Shown here piece after piece: positions 17,601 through 26,285 of a stretch of DNA of 64,000 nt. The stretch spans positions 35,816 to 99,815 of the forward strand of contig JAURXZ010000003.1 of the NCBI GenBank assembly GCA_030654175.1, written 5' to 3'. The notes below the pieces were generated by a model. The model saw only the letters and a list, made by a program, of their open reading frames with translations, was not told the origin of the DNA and made no database searches. How positions within the stretch are numbered: position 1 is the first letter of the stretch; every line of letters begins with the position of its first letter. Both the position numbers and the translations under genes were made by a program. This stretch comes from Bacteroidia bacterium. GTDB lineage: Bacteria; Bacteroidota; Bacteroidia; 2-12-FULL-35-15.

Positions 17601-18197
17601 CTATTTATTTTTACTTTCATTCCATGTTCTATACATATCCTGCTGTTTTGGCCTTCCAGCTTCTATTTCTCTTAAAGGTTCGCAGGGTTTTAAAGTAGCT
17701 TTACAATCTGCAGGTAATTGCTGATACAATTTTGTTCCCTGTGTTTTCCATTTGATCATTTCATCACTCACCTCTTTTACAATTTTTGCAGGATTACCAA
17801 CCACTACCTTTCTCTCAGGAATGATCATATCTGCCGGAACAAAGCATAATGCTCCTATAATGCAATTATCACCGATCACCACATTATCCATTACAACAGA
17901 GTTCATTCCCACCAACACATTTTTACCAATTGTGCCACCGTGTATAATTGCACCATGACCAATATGAGCGCTCTCTTTCAATAAAACAGTTGTGCCGGGA
18001 AACATGTGTATTGTGCAATTTTCCTGCACATTACAACCGTCTTCAATAATTATTTGCCCCCAATCACCACGAATAGCAGCACCGGGGCCAATATATACAT
18101 CCTTACCAATAATTACATTTCCTGTAACAGTTGCATTGGGATGAATAAAAGCACTTTCGTGGATTACAGGTTTATAACCGTTGAATTCGTATATCAT
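17601..18197 (-). CDS. Gamma-carbonic-anhydrase family protein, PaaY-like
   Basis: 198 residues of left-handed beta-helix hexapeptide repeats (for example VIGKDVYIGPGAAIRGDWG, IGKNVLVGMNSVVMDNVVIG). His residues are at the metal-site positions of the gamma-CA family (IHMFPG, HIGHGAIIHG). The C-terminal Pro- and Lys-rich tail is like PaaY. PaaY is a thioesterase that protects CoA pools during phenylacetate degradation. The nearby thiolase (18632-19840) and PaaI-like thioesterase (19924-20352) on the same strand support the Paa reading. A generic gamma-CA-like role remains possible. Confidence 0.78.
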   Translation of the reverse strand: MIYEFNGYKPVIHESAFIHPNATVTGNVIIGKDVYIGPGAAIRGDWGQIIIEDGCNVQENCTIHMFPGTTVLLKESAHIGHGAIIHGGTIGKNVLVGMNSVVMDNVVIGDNCIIGALCFVPADMIIPERKVVVGNPAKIVKEVSDEMIKWKTQGTKLYQQLPADCKATLKPCEPLREIEAGRPKQQDMYRTWNESKNK

Positions 18198-18202
18198 ATT
18201 TT

Positions 18203-18235
18203 ATATTTGGGATTTTAGGATTTAGGATTTTTTGC
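18203..18235. repeat. 'ggatttaggatttt' repeat at the 3' end of the S23-like gene
   Basis: Read on the minus strand this is aaaaaatcctaaatcctaaa and on. It overlaps and supplies the last codons (KNPKS) of the S23-like gene. Its inverted partner lies at 18597-18630 on the other side of that gene. Confidence 0.7.
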
Positions 18236-18580
18236 TTTAGTTGTTCGGATCCCTGCTGAAAAAATTGAAACCAGCTCGTTTGCTTCTTTCATCAAAGACT
18301 CAATTTCATTATTATCACATTTAATCCCTAATTCTTTAATAAATTCAAGCCAAAATAATGTTTCATCAGCTTCTTCATCAACAATTTTTAATTTATTCAA
18401 AAAATCCGCTCCCGATTTCCCTCTACATACTGCACGATAATTTGCCGCTACAGATGATGATGATTTTAAAATTTGATAAGTGATTACATCTAACGATTTG
18501 CTTTTAGGTAAAGTATCTATAAATTTAAAAACGCGGATCGCAAACAATTTCGTCCTGTTTTTTAATTCTTCCTTAGTCAT
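18215..18580 (-). CDS. Four-helix bundle protein (S23 / 23S rRNA intervening-sequence family)
   Basis: 121 residues, the standard S23 length, with the family pattern: LFAIRVFKFIDTLPKS near the start, YQILKSSSSVAANYRAVCRG with the conserved S-x-x-A-N-x-x-E/A-G region, and FLNKLKIVDEEADETLFWLEF. These small proteins form pentamers of four-helix bundles. The family was first found inside 23S rRNA intervening sequences but also occurs as free genes in Bacteroidota; no activity is established. The gene is framed by inverted cctaaatcc-type repeats and splits the PaaY-like gene from the thiolase, which suggests insertion as a cassette. The last codons come from the repeat. Confidence 0.85.
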   Translation of the reverse strand: MTKEELKNRTKLFAIRVFKFIDTLPKSKSLDVITYQILKSSSSVAANYRAVCRGKSGADFLNKLKIVDEEADETLFWLEFIKELGIKCDNNEIESLMKEANELVSIFSAGIRTTKAKNPKS

Positions 18581-18596
18581 AATTTTCTAACAATTT

Positions 18597-18630
18597 TGAA
18601 TCCTAAATCCTTAATCCTTAATTCCTAAAT
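18597..18630. repeat. 'cctaaatcc' repeat upstream of the S23-like gene
   Basis: Tandem aatcctaaatccttaatcct units lie in inverted orientation to 18203-18235. They sit between the S23-like gene and the stop of the thiolase gene. Confidence 0.7.
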
Positions 18631-18631
18631 T

Positions 18632-19840
18632 TTAACACTTCTCAATGATCACCGCATACCCTTGACCAAGGCCAATACACATAGTTATAAGTGCATACCT
18701 TTTATTCTGTTCCTGTAATTCAATGGCTGCGGAATTTAAAATACGTGCACCACTCATTCCTAATGGATGTCCTAGTGCGATAGCACCACCATTCGGATTG
18801 ATCCGAGAATCGTTATCTGCCAGTCCCCAGGCGCGTGTACACGCTAATGATTGTGCTGAAAATGCTTCATTCAATTCAATCAGATCAATATCATTCATTG
18901 TTAAACCAGCCCGTTTCAAAGCCATATTACTTGCAGCAACAGGACCAATTCCCATAATACGAGGTTCAACACCTGCAACACCACTTGATACAATTCGTGC
19001 TTTAGGGCTTAAATTATATTTTTTTATTGCATCCTCAGATGCTAATAAAATAGCAGCCGCCCCATCATTCAATCCTGATGCATTGCCTGCTGTTACTGTT
19101 CCTCCTTCTTTACGAAATGATGCTTTTAATTTCGACAAACCTTCCAATGTAGTATCAGGTTTTATGAATTCGTCTTTATCGAAAATTTTCGGTTCCCCTT
19201 TTTTTTGTGGTATTTCAACCCCAACAATTTCTTTTGCAAAACGTCCTTTTGATTGCGCTGCTGCTGCCTTTTGTTGACTCCACAAAGCAAATTTATCCTG
19301 ATCTTCGCGATTAATTTTATCACGCTCCGCAAGATTCTCAGCTGTTTCGCCCATTCCATCAACACCATATAGCTCTTTCATTTTAGGATTTATGAAACGC
19401 CATCCAAAAGATGAATCAAATAGTTGCTGATCGCGCCCAAATGCAGAACCGGCCTTTGACATTACCAAAGGGCCGCGTGTCATGTTTTCAACACCACCGG
19501 AAATCATCAACTCCGTTTCTCCGATCATAATGCTGCGTGCTGCAGCCATAGAAGCCGACAAGCCGGATGCACACAAACGATTCACCGTTTCACCGGGAAC
19601 CGTATACGGCAAACCCGCTAGTAATAAAGCCATACGCGCCACATTACGATTATCTTCACCAGCTTGGTTTGCACAGCCCATGATCACATCACCAATTTGT
19701 TTTACATCGATGGTAGTATTACGTTTTACTAATTCTTTTAAAACCAATGCAGCTAAATCATCAGTACGGATTGTAGATAATGTTCCTCCAAAATTTCCAA
19801 TAGGAGTGCGAACTCCATCAATAATAAATGCGTTTTTCAT
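18632..19840 (-). CDS. Acetyl-CoA acyltransferase (3-oxoadipyl-CoA-type thiolase)
   Basis: 402 residues, full thiolase length. Catalytic signatures: the nucleophilic Cys in NRLCASGLSASMAAAR (about residue 90); the NGGAIALGHPLGMSGARI histidine box near the end; and the terminal Cys loop CIGLGQGYAVIIE. It cleaves 3-ketoacyl-CoA with CoA to give acetyl-CoA. The segment IDLIELNEAFSAQSLACTR and the G-H-P-L-G-M form are seen in PaaJ/PcaF thiolases. With the PaaY- and PaaI-like genes around it, phenylacetate or beta-ketoadipate breakdown is likely. The ring-epoxidising paaABCDE genes are not in the window. Confidence 0.88.
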   Translation of the reverse strand: MKNAFIIDGVRTPIGNFGGTLSTIRTDDLAALVLKELVKRNTTIDVKQIGDVIMGCANQAGEDNRNVARMALLLAGLPYTVPGETVNRLCASGLSASMAAARSIMIGETELMISGGVENMTRGPLVMSKAGSAFGRDQQLFDSSFGWRFINPKMKELYGVDGMGETAENLAERDKINREDQDKFALWSQQKAAAAQSKGRFAKEIVGVEIPQKKGEPKIFDKDEFIKPDTTLEGLSKLKASFRKEGGTVTAGNASGLNDGAAAILLASEDAIKKYNLSPKARIVSSGVAGVEPRIMGIGPVAASNMALKRAGLTMNDIDLIELNEAFSAQSLACTRAWGLADNDSRINPNGGAIALGHPLGMSGARILNSAAIELQEQNKRYALITMCIGLGQGYAVIIEKC

Positions 19841-19864
19841 AGTATATTTTTTTTCACCATATGA

Positions 19865-19918
19865 ACTCTAAGAAAAAAATCTTAGTGGAACTTAGTGTTT
19901 CTTAGTGCCTTAGTGGTA
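19865..19918. repeat. 'cttagtg' intergenic repeat
   Basis: cttagtg-type units repeat about five times (cttagtggaacttagtgttt and on) in the 83-base gap between the thiolase and the PaaI-like gene. Confidence 0.7.
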
Positions 19919-19923
19919 AATCC

Positions 19924-20352
19924 TTATTTTTCTTCAAACCAATTTTTACTCGTTCTATAAACAGTGCCCTTAAAAAGAGCTACTATTTTATCATTTTGAT
20001 CTTTTACTTTTACTTGATATATCCCAATTTTATTCGAAATGCTTACTTCTTCAGCTACAGCTGTAATTACATCACCTTCTTTCAGCGATATGATATGTGA
20101 AATACTAGTTTCAACAGAAACGCTCATTCTTCCATGTGAGTTCGATGCAAAAGCCAATGCACTATCTGCCAATGAATATGTGATTCCCCCATGTGCAATC
20201 GCGAAGCCATTTAACATTTCCTTACGGATGGTCATTCGCAAAACACAATAACCTTGTCTGACTTCAACACGTTCGATTCCCAACCACTGGCTGAACCAAT
20301 CAGTGTCGAGCATTTTGCTCACAATTTTTTCAGGTAATGAATTATCTGCCAT
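19924..20352 (-). CDS. Hotdog-fold acyl-CoA thioesterase, PaaI-like
   Basis: 142 residues, the normal size for PaaI. The hotdog motif is GFAIAHGGITYSLADSALAFASNSHG, with the catalytic H-G-G region and Asp at its C-terminal end. It hydrolyses hydroxyphenylacetyl-CoA-like or other aryl-CoA thioesters, relieving trapped CoA. It is the first gene of the left-facing run and is divergent from serC, so the 180-base gap up to 20535 should hold promoters for both. Broad thioesterase substrate range keeps the exact role open. Confidence 0.85.
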   Translation of the reverse strand: MADNSLPEKIVSKMLDTDWFSQWLGIERVEVRQGYCVLRMTIRKEMLNGFAIAHGGITYSLADSALAFASNSHGRMSVSVETSISHIISLKEGDVITAVAEEVSISNKIGIYQVKVKDQNDKIVALFKGTVYRTSKNWFEEK

Positions 20353-20534
20353 CTCTTTAAATAAGGGTTGAAATGAATGCCAAAGGTATTCATTTTTTTG
20401 AAGAGGCTCTCTATGTTTTCTTTCCGGAAAAACACTTCTAAATTATTATCCCCCTTTTACTTTTACCTTTCAAATAATCGTTAATTTTACAACAAATTAA
20501 AAATGAAACACAGATGACAAATTCCACTATAAAT

Positions 20535-21608
20535 ATGACAAAAATTCACAATTTTAGTGCAGGTCCCGGGATACTACCTGCTGAAGTATTACAACAGGCT
20601 GCTGAAGCTTGTATCAATTTTGATAATCTAAATCTTTCATTACTTGAAATTTCTCATCGCAGCAAAAATTTTGAAGCCGTGATGGATGAATCCAAAGCAT
20701 TGGTAAAAGAATTGCTGGAGCTAAAAGATGGCTATCAGGTTTTATTCTTAGGTGGTGGTGCAAGTTTACAGTTTGCTATGGCTCCGTGCAATTTATTGCG
20801 TACTGATGGCACTGCAGGCTATATAAACACAGGTGTTTGGGCAAGCAAAGCTATTAAAGAAGCTAAGATCATTGGTAATACGGTAGTTGTTGCTTCATCG
20901 GAAGATAAAAAATTCAGCTATATCCCTAAAGGCTATGAAATACCTGCTAATTTAGACTATTTGCATATCACTTCAAACAATACTATTTACGGTACCCAGA
21001 TAAAAGAATTCCCAAAAACAGCGGTACCATTGGTTTGCGATATGAGCAGCGATATTTTTAGTCGCAAAGTAAATGGCAATGATTTTGCATTGATCTATGC
21101 AGGAGCACAAAAGAACATGGGGCCTGCCGGTACCACAATGGTAGCAGTTCGTGAAGACATACTAGGCAAAACCGGCCGTAAAATGCTCTCCATGCTGGAT
21201 TATCAGGTACACATAAAAGGAGAGAGTATGTATAACACACCTCCTGTTTTCCCTATCTATGTTTCGATGTTAACATTGAGATGGTTAAAGAAAAACGGTG
21301 GTATTGCATGGATCGAAAAAATCAATCAGCAAAAAGCTGCTACGTTGTATAATGAGATTGACCGCAACTCTATGTTCATTGGTACTACTGCAAAAGAAGA
21401 CCGTTCAAATATGAATGTTACTTTTATCATGCACAAACCTGAATTGGAAGTTGAATTTGACAAATTGAGCAAAGAAGCTAATTTAAGTGGATTACGTGGT
21501 CACCGTGATGTAGGTGGATACCGTGCTTCTTTATACAATGCCCTTCCGCTGGAAAGTGTTAATGCATTGGTTGAAGTGATGCAGGCATTTGAGAAAAGAT
21601 TTGCGTAA
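20535..21608 (+). CDS. serC: Phosphoserine aminotransferase
   Basis: About 357 residues from MTKIHNFSAGPGILP, which matches the usual SerC N-terminus. An ATG seven codons earlier (20514) is also in frame but would add a non-conserved MTNSTIN. PLP enzyme of fold type I: the PLP lysine is in LIYAGAQKNMGPAG, and the C-terminal arginine loop is GLRGHRDVGGYRASLYNA. It makes 3-phosphoserine from phosphohydroxypyruvate and glutamate. The frequent partner serA is not next door. A strong terminator follows. Confidence 0.95.
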   Translation: MTKIHNFSAGPGILPAEVLQQAAEACINFDNLNLSLLEISHRSKNFEAVMDESKALVKELLELKDGYQVLFLGGGASLQFAMAPCNLLRTDGTAGYINTGVWASKAIKEAKIIGNTVVVASSEDKKFSYIPKGYEIPANLDYLHITSNNTIYGTQIKEFPKTAVPLVCDMSSDIFSRKVNGNDFALIYAGAQKNMGPAGTTMVAVREDILGKTGRKMLSMLDYQVHIKGESMYNTPPVFPIYVSMLTLRWLKKNGGIAWIEKINQQKAATLYNEIDRNSMFIGTTAKEDRSNMNVTFIMHKPELEVEFDKLSKEANLSGLRGHRDVGGYRASLYNALPLESVNALVEVMQAFEKRFA

Positions 21609-21626
21609 AACTCTTATTTTTTAATT

Positions 21627-21674
21627 AAAAACAGCCCTTTCTCATAAATGATGAGACCGGGCTGTTTTTATTAA
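21627..21674 (+). terminator. Strong terminator after serC
   Basis: aaaaacagccc pairs with gggctgttttt, with an inner tctcat / atgaga stem, and a T run follows. Confidence 0.85.
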
Positions 21675-21684
21675 ATTATTTATT

Positions 21685-22305
21685 ATGAAAACAAAAATAG
21701 TAGTGATCTTTTTACTCGTTTCAAGTATTTTTAAAATACAGGCACAGAGCCAATGTTTTAAAGACTGTCAACAACGTGCCCGTAATGAGTGGGAACAGTT
21801 AAAGGCCCGAGGTATAATTTCGATAGATTCAGCCTTGGAAATCAACCATAAAATACTTTTAAACCTAAAAGGTTGCGCTTTCCCAAACGCGCAACTGAAG
21901 AAACTGGATGATGAAAAATTTACAATTGAAGAGCTGAAAGGGAATGTTGTTTTTATACATTTTTGGTTTATAAACTGTGCCACGTGCATTGCTGAAATAC
22001 CTTCCATTAATCAGTTACATCAGCTTTATGAAAATAAAAAAGTGAAATTTTTAGCCATTTCATTTAATGACAAAAATACCCTTTGGGAATTTTCAAAAAA
22101 ACATGGTCCATTTGAATCGATACAAACATCAATTGAACAAAAATTGTTGGAAGAAAACTTTTGTGTTCTGGATGGTTATCCTATGAATTTGGTTTTAGAT
22201 AAAAATGGAATTGTAATTGATGCCTGGTATGAACAAAATCCGGATAAGACCCAGCAAGAGGGATTTTATAACAAGGTTAAGCAATTGATAGATGAAAACT
22301 TATAA
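21685..22305 (+). CDS. Exported thioredoxin-like (TlpA/AhpC-TSA type) protein
   Basis: 206 residues with a signal peptide (MKTKIVVIFLLVSSIFKIQA). The thioredoxin-fold domain starts near residue 65 with GNVVFIHFWFINCATCIAEIP, where C-A-T-C is the redox pair. The cis-Pro region is GYPMNLVLDKNG. Periplasmic TlpA/ResA-like proteins reduce disulfides or support cytochrome c or redox homeostasis; this C-x-x-C dipeptide is unusual and the partner is unknown. It stands alone after the serC terminator. Confidence 0.8.
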   Translation: MKTKIVVIFLLVSSIFKIQAQSQCFKDCQQRARNEWEQLKARGIISIDSALEINHKILLNLKGCAFPNAQLKKLDDEKFTIEELKGNVVFIHFWFINCATCIAEIPSINQLHQLYENKKVKFLAISFNDKNTLWEFSKKHGPFESIQTSIEQKLLEENFCVLDGYPMNLVLDKNGIVIDAWYEQNPDKTQQEGFYNKVKQLIDENL

Positions 22306-22314
22306 ACAATAGAA

Positions 22315-22836
22315 TTAATAATTAATAAAGCCTACTGCATGTTTTTCAATGCCTTCAAGGGTATTTTGATCTTTTACATTCCCATTTTCATCAAGCAACG
22401 ATAAAACACTTGAAATTGGTAATTTATTGTGATAAACATGTAAACCCAAATAATGTAAAATTCCGGTTAAGTGATCCATCCCCCGTAAATTCCCTGCACG
22501 ACCGCTGGAAACACCTACTAATCCCACTTTTTTTCCTCTAAGCAATTCAGGATGCATAGCATCAATAAAGGTTTTTAAAATTCCAGGGAAACTTCCATTG
22601 TATTCAGGGGCAATGATCACATATTTTTGTGAAGGGATAATATACTTATCCAAAATTTCCTGAAATTTCCCTGAACGTCTGCTAAATAATTCATTGAAAG
22701 CAATATCAACAGGAACCTTTTCCAAAGATAAAATTTCAGAGCTAACTCCTTGTTTTTCTAGTATTTGAGAATACAATTGGGCAATTTTAAGTGAATTGCT
22801 GTCTGGCCTGTTTGTAGCCGAAATAATAGTTATCAT
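22315..22836 (-). CDS. NAD(P)H-dependent FMN reductase family protein
   Basis: 173 residues with a flavodoxin-like fold. It starts MITIISATNRPDSNSLKIAQ (FMN phosphate loop), then IIAPEYNGSFPGILKTFIDA, the family's P-E-Y-N-G-S/x-x-G flavin motif, and GLVGVSSGRAGNLRGMDHL. It probably reduces FMN, azo dyes or quinones with NAD(P)H in the cytoplasm. It is convergent with the thioredoxin-like gene, leaving only 9 bases between stops. The physiological substrate is unknown. Confidence 0.85.
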   Translation of the reverse strand: MITIISATNRPDSNSLKIAQLYSQILEKQGVSSEILSLEKVPVDIAFNELFSRRSGKFQEILDKYIIPSQKYVIIAPEYNGSFPGILKTFIDAMHPELLRGKKVGLVGVSSGRAGNLRGMDHLTGILHYLGLHVYHNKLPISSVLSLLDENGNVKDQNTLEGIEKHAVGFINY

Positions 22837-22960
22837 TGAAATATATTATTAACAAAATCTGTTTGAAAACTCTTAATAAGTTTTCAATCCTTTTCCGGCT
22901 CAAAAACTGTATTTTTAATGAAAATTAATCAGACTACAAAGTAAGGTATTTTTTTTCATT

Positions 22961-23671
22961 ATGAATATAACATATTACGGTCATTCATGTTTTGGAGTAG
23001 AGGTTGGTGGCAAACACCTGCTTTTTGATCCTTTTATCAGTCCAAATGAATTAGCCAAAGGTGTTGATGTAACTACAGTAAAGGCCGATTATATCCTTAT
23101 TTCTCACGGACACGATGACCATATTGCTGATGCAATAAGTATAGCAAGTCGTACAGGAGCTAAGGTGGTTTGTGCCTTCGAAATCCACACCTGGCTAAAT
23201 AAACAAGGAATAAATAATACCCATCCAATGAATATTGGAGGTAAATGGAAATTTGATTTTGGGAATGTAAAATGTGTTTCAGCAGCGCATTCCAGCAGTT
23301 TACCTGATGGAACCTATGGTGGCAGCCCAATGGGCTTTGTTATTGAATCAACTGAAGGCAACTTTTATTTTGCAGGTGATACGGCCCTTACATACGATAT
23401 GAAACTTATTGGTATTTATCGTACCATTAATTTTGCTTTTCTGCCTATTGGCGACAACTATACAATGGGTGTTGACAATGCAATTATCGCTGCCGAATTT
23501 ATTAAATGCCGCCAGATCATCGGTATGCATTATGATACTTTTGAAATGATCAAAATTGATAAAAAGGAAGCTGTAAAAAAATTCATGCATGCAGGCAATG
23601 AATTAATTTTGTTTGATATTGGTGAAAGTAAATCGATAACAAGTGGAGCTTTGGATACGATCAACAGATAA
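22961..23671 (+). CDS. Metal-dependent hydrolase, MBL fold (UPF0173 type)
   Basis: 236 residues. It begins MNITYYGHSCFGVEVGG, the hallmark of the UPF0173/YtkL group, with the beta-lactamase-fold zinc motif ISHGHDDHIADA (HxHxDH), AAHSSS, YFAGDT (metal Asp) and MHYDTF (last His). Zinc hydrolases of this branch have no firmly known substrate. No signal peptide, so cytoplasmic. It lies just upstream of parA on the same strand behind a repeat-filled 105-base gap. Confidence 0.85.
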   Translation: MNITYYGHSCFGVEVGGKHLLFDPFISPNELAKGVDVTTVKADYILISHGHDDHIADAISIASRTGAKVVCAFEIHTWLNKQGINNTHPMNIGGKWKFDFGNVKCVSAAHSSSLPDGTYGGSPMGFVIESTEGNFYFAGDTALTYDMKLIGIYRTINFAFLPIGDNYTMGVDNAIIAAEFIKCRQIIGMHYDTFEMIKIDKKEAVKKFMHAGNELILFDIGESKSITSGALDTINR

Positions 23672-23721
23672 TATATAATTTTAAAAATCAGAGAAATAGA
23701 GAATTGGAGAGTTGAACAAAT

Positions 23722-23776
23722 CATCAAATTACCTAAATCGCTATATCACTAAATCACTAAATCTCTAAATCAACAA
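23722..23776. repeat. 'aaatcactaaatc' intergenic repeat before parA
   Basis: About six degenerate 8-9 base units (atcaaattacctaaatcgct, continuing with aaatcac) run up to the parA start codon. Confidence 0.75.
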
Positions 23777-24592
23777 ATGGGAAAAATAATAGCAATAGCA
23801 AATCAGAAAGGTGGAGTTGGAAAAACAACAACAGCTATTAACCTTGCAGCAAGTTTGGCTGTATTGGAATTTAAAACACTTTTGATTGATGCTGATCCCC
23901 AGGCAAATTCTACCTCAGGAGTTGGATTTGATCCTCGTAATATAAAAACAGGTATTTACGAATGTATTATCGATGGTGTTGATCCAAAAGATACCATACT
24001 GCAAACCGAAACTCCTAACCTTTTTCTTTTGCCTGCCCACATTGATCTTGTTGGTGCCGAGATTGAAATGATCAATCTTCCGCAGCGCGAAAAAATGATG
24101 AAAATGGCTTTGGAAAAGATCAAAAATGATTATGATTTTATCATTATCGATTGTTCACCTTCACTGGGTTTAATTACTATCAATGCGCTTTCTGCCTCCG
24201 ATTCGGTTTTAATTCCGGTACAATGTGAATATTTTGCATTAGAAGGTTTGGGGAAATTGTTGAACACCATTAAAATTGTTCAGTCCCGCCTTAATCCTGA
24301 ATTAGCAATTGAAGGCATTTTATTAACGATGTATGATATGCGATTACGCCTGAGTAACCAGGTGGTAGAAGAAGTAAAAACCCATTTTCAACAAATGGTA
24401 TTCGACACCATTATTCAACGTAATACTAAATTAGGAGAAGCACCTAGTTTCGGACAGAGCATTATTATGCACGATGCAAGTGGAAAAGCTTCTGTAAATT
24501 ATTTGAATTTAGCACGTGAAGTACTTCAAAAGAATGGGCTTACACGATTAAATGATGCAGAAAAAATTATTAAAGTAGAAGAAGAAAACTAA
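23777..24592 (+). CDS. parA: Chromosome partitioning ATPase ParA (Soj)
   Basis: 271 residues. The deviant Walker A is KGGVGKTTTAINLA (about 11-24). The A' motif is LLIDADPQANSTSG, Walker B is YDFIIIDCSPSLG, and the late C-terminal segment is NTKLGEAPSFG. No N-terminal HTH, so this is the small chromosomal Soj type. It binds DNA in its ATP form and drives ParB-parS movement. parB follows 84 bases on, across a repeat. No parS site (TGTTTCACGTGAAACA-like) was seen nearby. Confidence 0.95.
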   Translation: MGKIIAIANQKGGVGKTTTAINLAASLAVLEFKTLLIDADPQANSTSGVGFDPRNIKTGIYECIIDGVDPKDTILQTETPNLFLLPAHIDLVGAEIEMINLPQREKMMKMALEKIKNDYDFIIIDCSPSLGLITINALSASDSVLIPVQCEYFALEGLGKLLNTIKIVQSRLNPELAIEGILLTMYDMRLRLSNQVVEEVKTHFQQMVFDTIIQRNTKLGEAPSFGQSIIMHDASGKASVNYLNLAREVLQKNGLTRLNDAEKIIKVEEEN

Positions 24593-24672
24593 TTTGATTT
24601 GATAATTTGATAATTTGAAAATGTGCTAATTTAATTTTCAAATCATCAAATCACCAAATCACCAAATTAAGA
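24593..24672. repeat. 'aaatcaccaaatc' / 'ttgataattt' repeat between parA and parB
   Basis: Degenerate units (tttgataatttgataatttg, then aaatcatcaaatcaccaaat) fill almost the whole parA-parB gap. Confidence 0.75.
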
Positions 24673-24676
24673 AAAA

Positions 24677-25591
24677 ATGTCAGTAAAAAGAAACGCATTA
24701 GGCAGAGGATTAAGCGCATTGTTGGAAAATTCGAAAACCGATATCACCAGCAATAATAAATTGGAAAGTGAAGGGAAAGTGGTAGGCGCTATAGCAAACA
24801 TCGAAATTGCAAGTATTGAAACCAATCCATTTCAACCACGTACTAACTTTGAAGAAGATGCACTCAATGAATTAGCCTCTTCCATAAAGGAGCATGGTAT
24901 TATTCAGCCCATCACCGTTCGCAAATTAGGATATGACAGATATCAGTTAATTTCAGGCGAAAGACGTTTTCGTGCATCGCAGATAGCCGGGTTAACAACT
25001 GTACCTGCATATATCCGTATTGCCAATGATCAGGCGATGCTTGAAATGGCATTGGTGGAAAACATTCAACGCGAAAACCTTGACCCTATTGAGGTTGCGA
25101 TCAGCTACAAACGACTTATTGATGAATGCTCTCTAACACAAGAACAACTTTCACAAAAAGTAAGCAAACAACGTTCAACCATTACCAATTATTTACGTTT
25201 ATTAAAGTTACCTATCGAGATTCAATTAGCGATCAGGAACAATGATATATCAATGGGTCACGCTCGTGCATTGATCAATATTGAAAATACAGACCGGCAA
25301 TTAGATATTTATAATCAAATTGTGTTGAACAATTTATCGGTGCGTGAAGTTGAGGACCTCGCTCGTGGTGCCAAAACAGAATCAGCGGTAACTTCAACTA
25401 ATAGTGCTTCTGCTAAAAAATCAACAAAGGGGAATTTATCTTTTGAACAATTAAAAGTGGTAGAAGATTTACGTGCTGTATTTAATACTAAAGTGGGTAT
25501 CAGTCGTGAAGTGAATGGAAAAGGGAAAATTGTTATTCCTTTTAAATCAGATAATGATCTAAAACGTATTCTTGATCTCTTAGATGCTTAA
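24677..25591 (+). CDS. parB: Chromosome partitioning protein ParB (Spo0J)
   Basis: 304 residues. The N-terminal basic GRGLSALL peptide contacts ParA. The ParB/Srx CTPase domain has NPFQPRTNF, IKEHGIIQPI and ISGERRFRASQIAG (GERRxRA box, about 95-103). The HTH follows with LTQEQLSQKVSKQRSTITNYLRLLKLP, and MGHARALI comes after. The C-terminal dimer domain follows a Ser/Lys linker. It binds parS and spreads as a CTP clamp. It overlaps the DUF5683 gene by 8 bases, a common Bacteroidota arrangement. Confidence 0.95.
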   Translation: MSVKRNALGRGLSALLENSKTDITSNNKLESEGKVVGAIANIEIASIETNPFQPRTNFEEDALNELASSIKEHGIIQPITVRKLGYDRYQLISGERRFRASQIAGLTTVPAYIRIANDQAMLEMALVENIQRENLDPIEVAISYKRLIDECSLTQEQLSQKVSKQRSTITNYLRLLKLPIEIQLAIRNNDISMGHARALINIENTDRQLDIYNQIVLNNLSVREVEDLARGAKTESAVTSTNSASAKKSTKGNLSFEQLKVVEDLRAVFNTKVGISREVNGKGKIVIPFKSDNDLKRILDLLDA

Positions 25592-26285
25592 CACTAAATG
25601 GTATTCGGATTTGGTGGATTGGTTCTACTCGCCTTCAGGGAGGTCGGGAAGCGCATTCTTTTTCGTATTTATTTTTTTCTTTTTATCCCCTGCATCAAAC
25701 TTTGCGCAAGTAAAGGATACTGTAATAAATTCCAAAAAATCGAAAACGGTAAGCCAATCAAATCCACTTGAGAATGGTTATATAGAAGGGGATTCGCTCG
25801 GGCAGACAAAAGTCAAACCCAAAACCGCACCTGCCTACCATTCACCAAAAACATCTGCTTTAATGTCAACCATAATACCCGGCCTTGGGCAGGTATACAA
25901 TAAAAAATATTGGAAGGTGCCTGTTATTTATGCAGGGTTGGGAGGATTAGCCTATTCGATCAATGAAAATCAAAAAAAATACCGCAAATATATTGATGCA
26001 TATAAATTCCGAATTGATGGTGATTCTTTAACCATTGATAATTACCCCAGATATTCAGATGACAATTTGAATACCCTGCAACAATATTATAAACGTTTCC
26101 GTAATTTATCGGTGATAGGCTTTACCTTATTATATGTGATGAATATTGTAGATGCAAGTGTTGATGCACATATGTTCACTTTTGACGTTGGTGATGATCT
26201 ATCATTCCATATTCAGCCAACGTTCCTGAATATAGCTAATGCTAAAAATTACACCACCGGTCTTTCCCTAAATATTACGTTTTAA
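25584..26285 (+). CDS. DUF5683 family exported/membrane protein
   Basis: 233 residues. The conserved DUF5683 core is TSALMSTIIPGLGQVYNKKYWKVPVIYAGLGGLAYS (about 90-125) followed by a Y-x-x-Y-I-D-A-Y-x-x-R helix; two hydrophobic segments. The signal sequence (FFFVFIFFFLSPASNFAQ) is preceded by a ~25-residue extension containing YSPSGRSGS, encoded by a stretch that resembles an interspersed repeat (25629-25655). The gene overlaps parB by 8 bases and is probably co-translated. Function unknown; the location downstream of parAB is conserved in the phylum. Confidence 0.8.
   Translation: MLNTKWYSDLVDWFYSPSGRSGSAFFFVFIFFFLSPASNFAQVKDTVINSKKSKTVSQSNPLENGYIEGDSLGQTKVKPKTAPAYHSPKTSALMSTIIPGLGQVYNKKYWKVPVIYAGLGGLAYSINENQKKYRKYIDAYKFRIDGDSLTIDNYPRYSDDNLNTLQQYYKRFRNLSVIGFTLLYVMNIVDASVDAHMFTFDVGDDLSFHIQPTFLNIANAKNYTTGLSLNITF
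25629..25655. repeat. Possible repeat-derived segment inside the DUF5683 gene
   Basis: gccttcagggaggtcgggaa resembles the G-rich repeat in rdgB (ggagaggtcgggagaggc at 48097-48114). It lies in the non-conserved N-terminal extension. Confidence 0.35.

Noticed and set aside
18723..19277. 184-codon plus-strand ORF over the thiolase gene
   Set aside because: It is antisense to a full-length thiolase with all catalytic motifs and has no family features of its own.
23672..25700. parS site near parAB
   Set aside because: No sequence close to TGTTTCACGTGAAACA was found; only AT-rich repeats fill the gaps.
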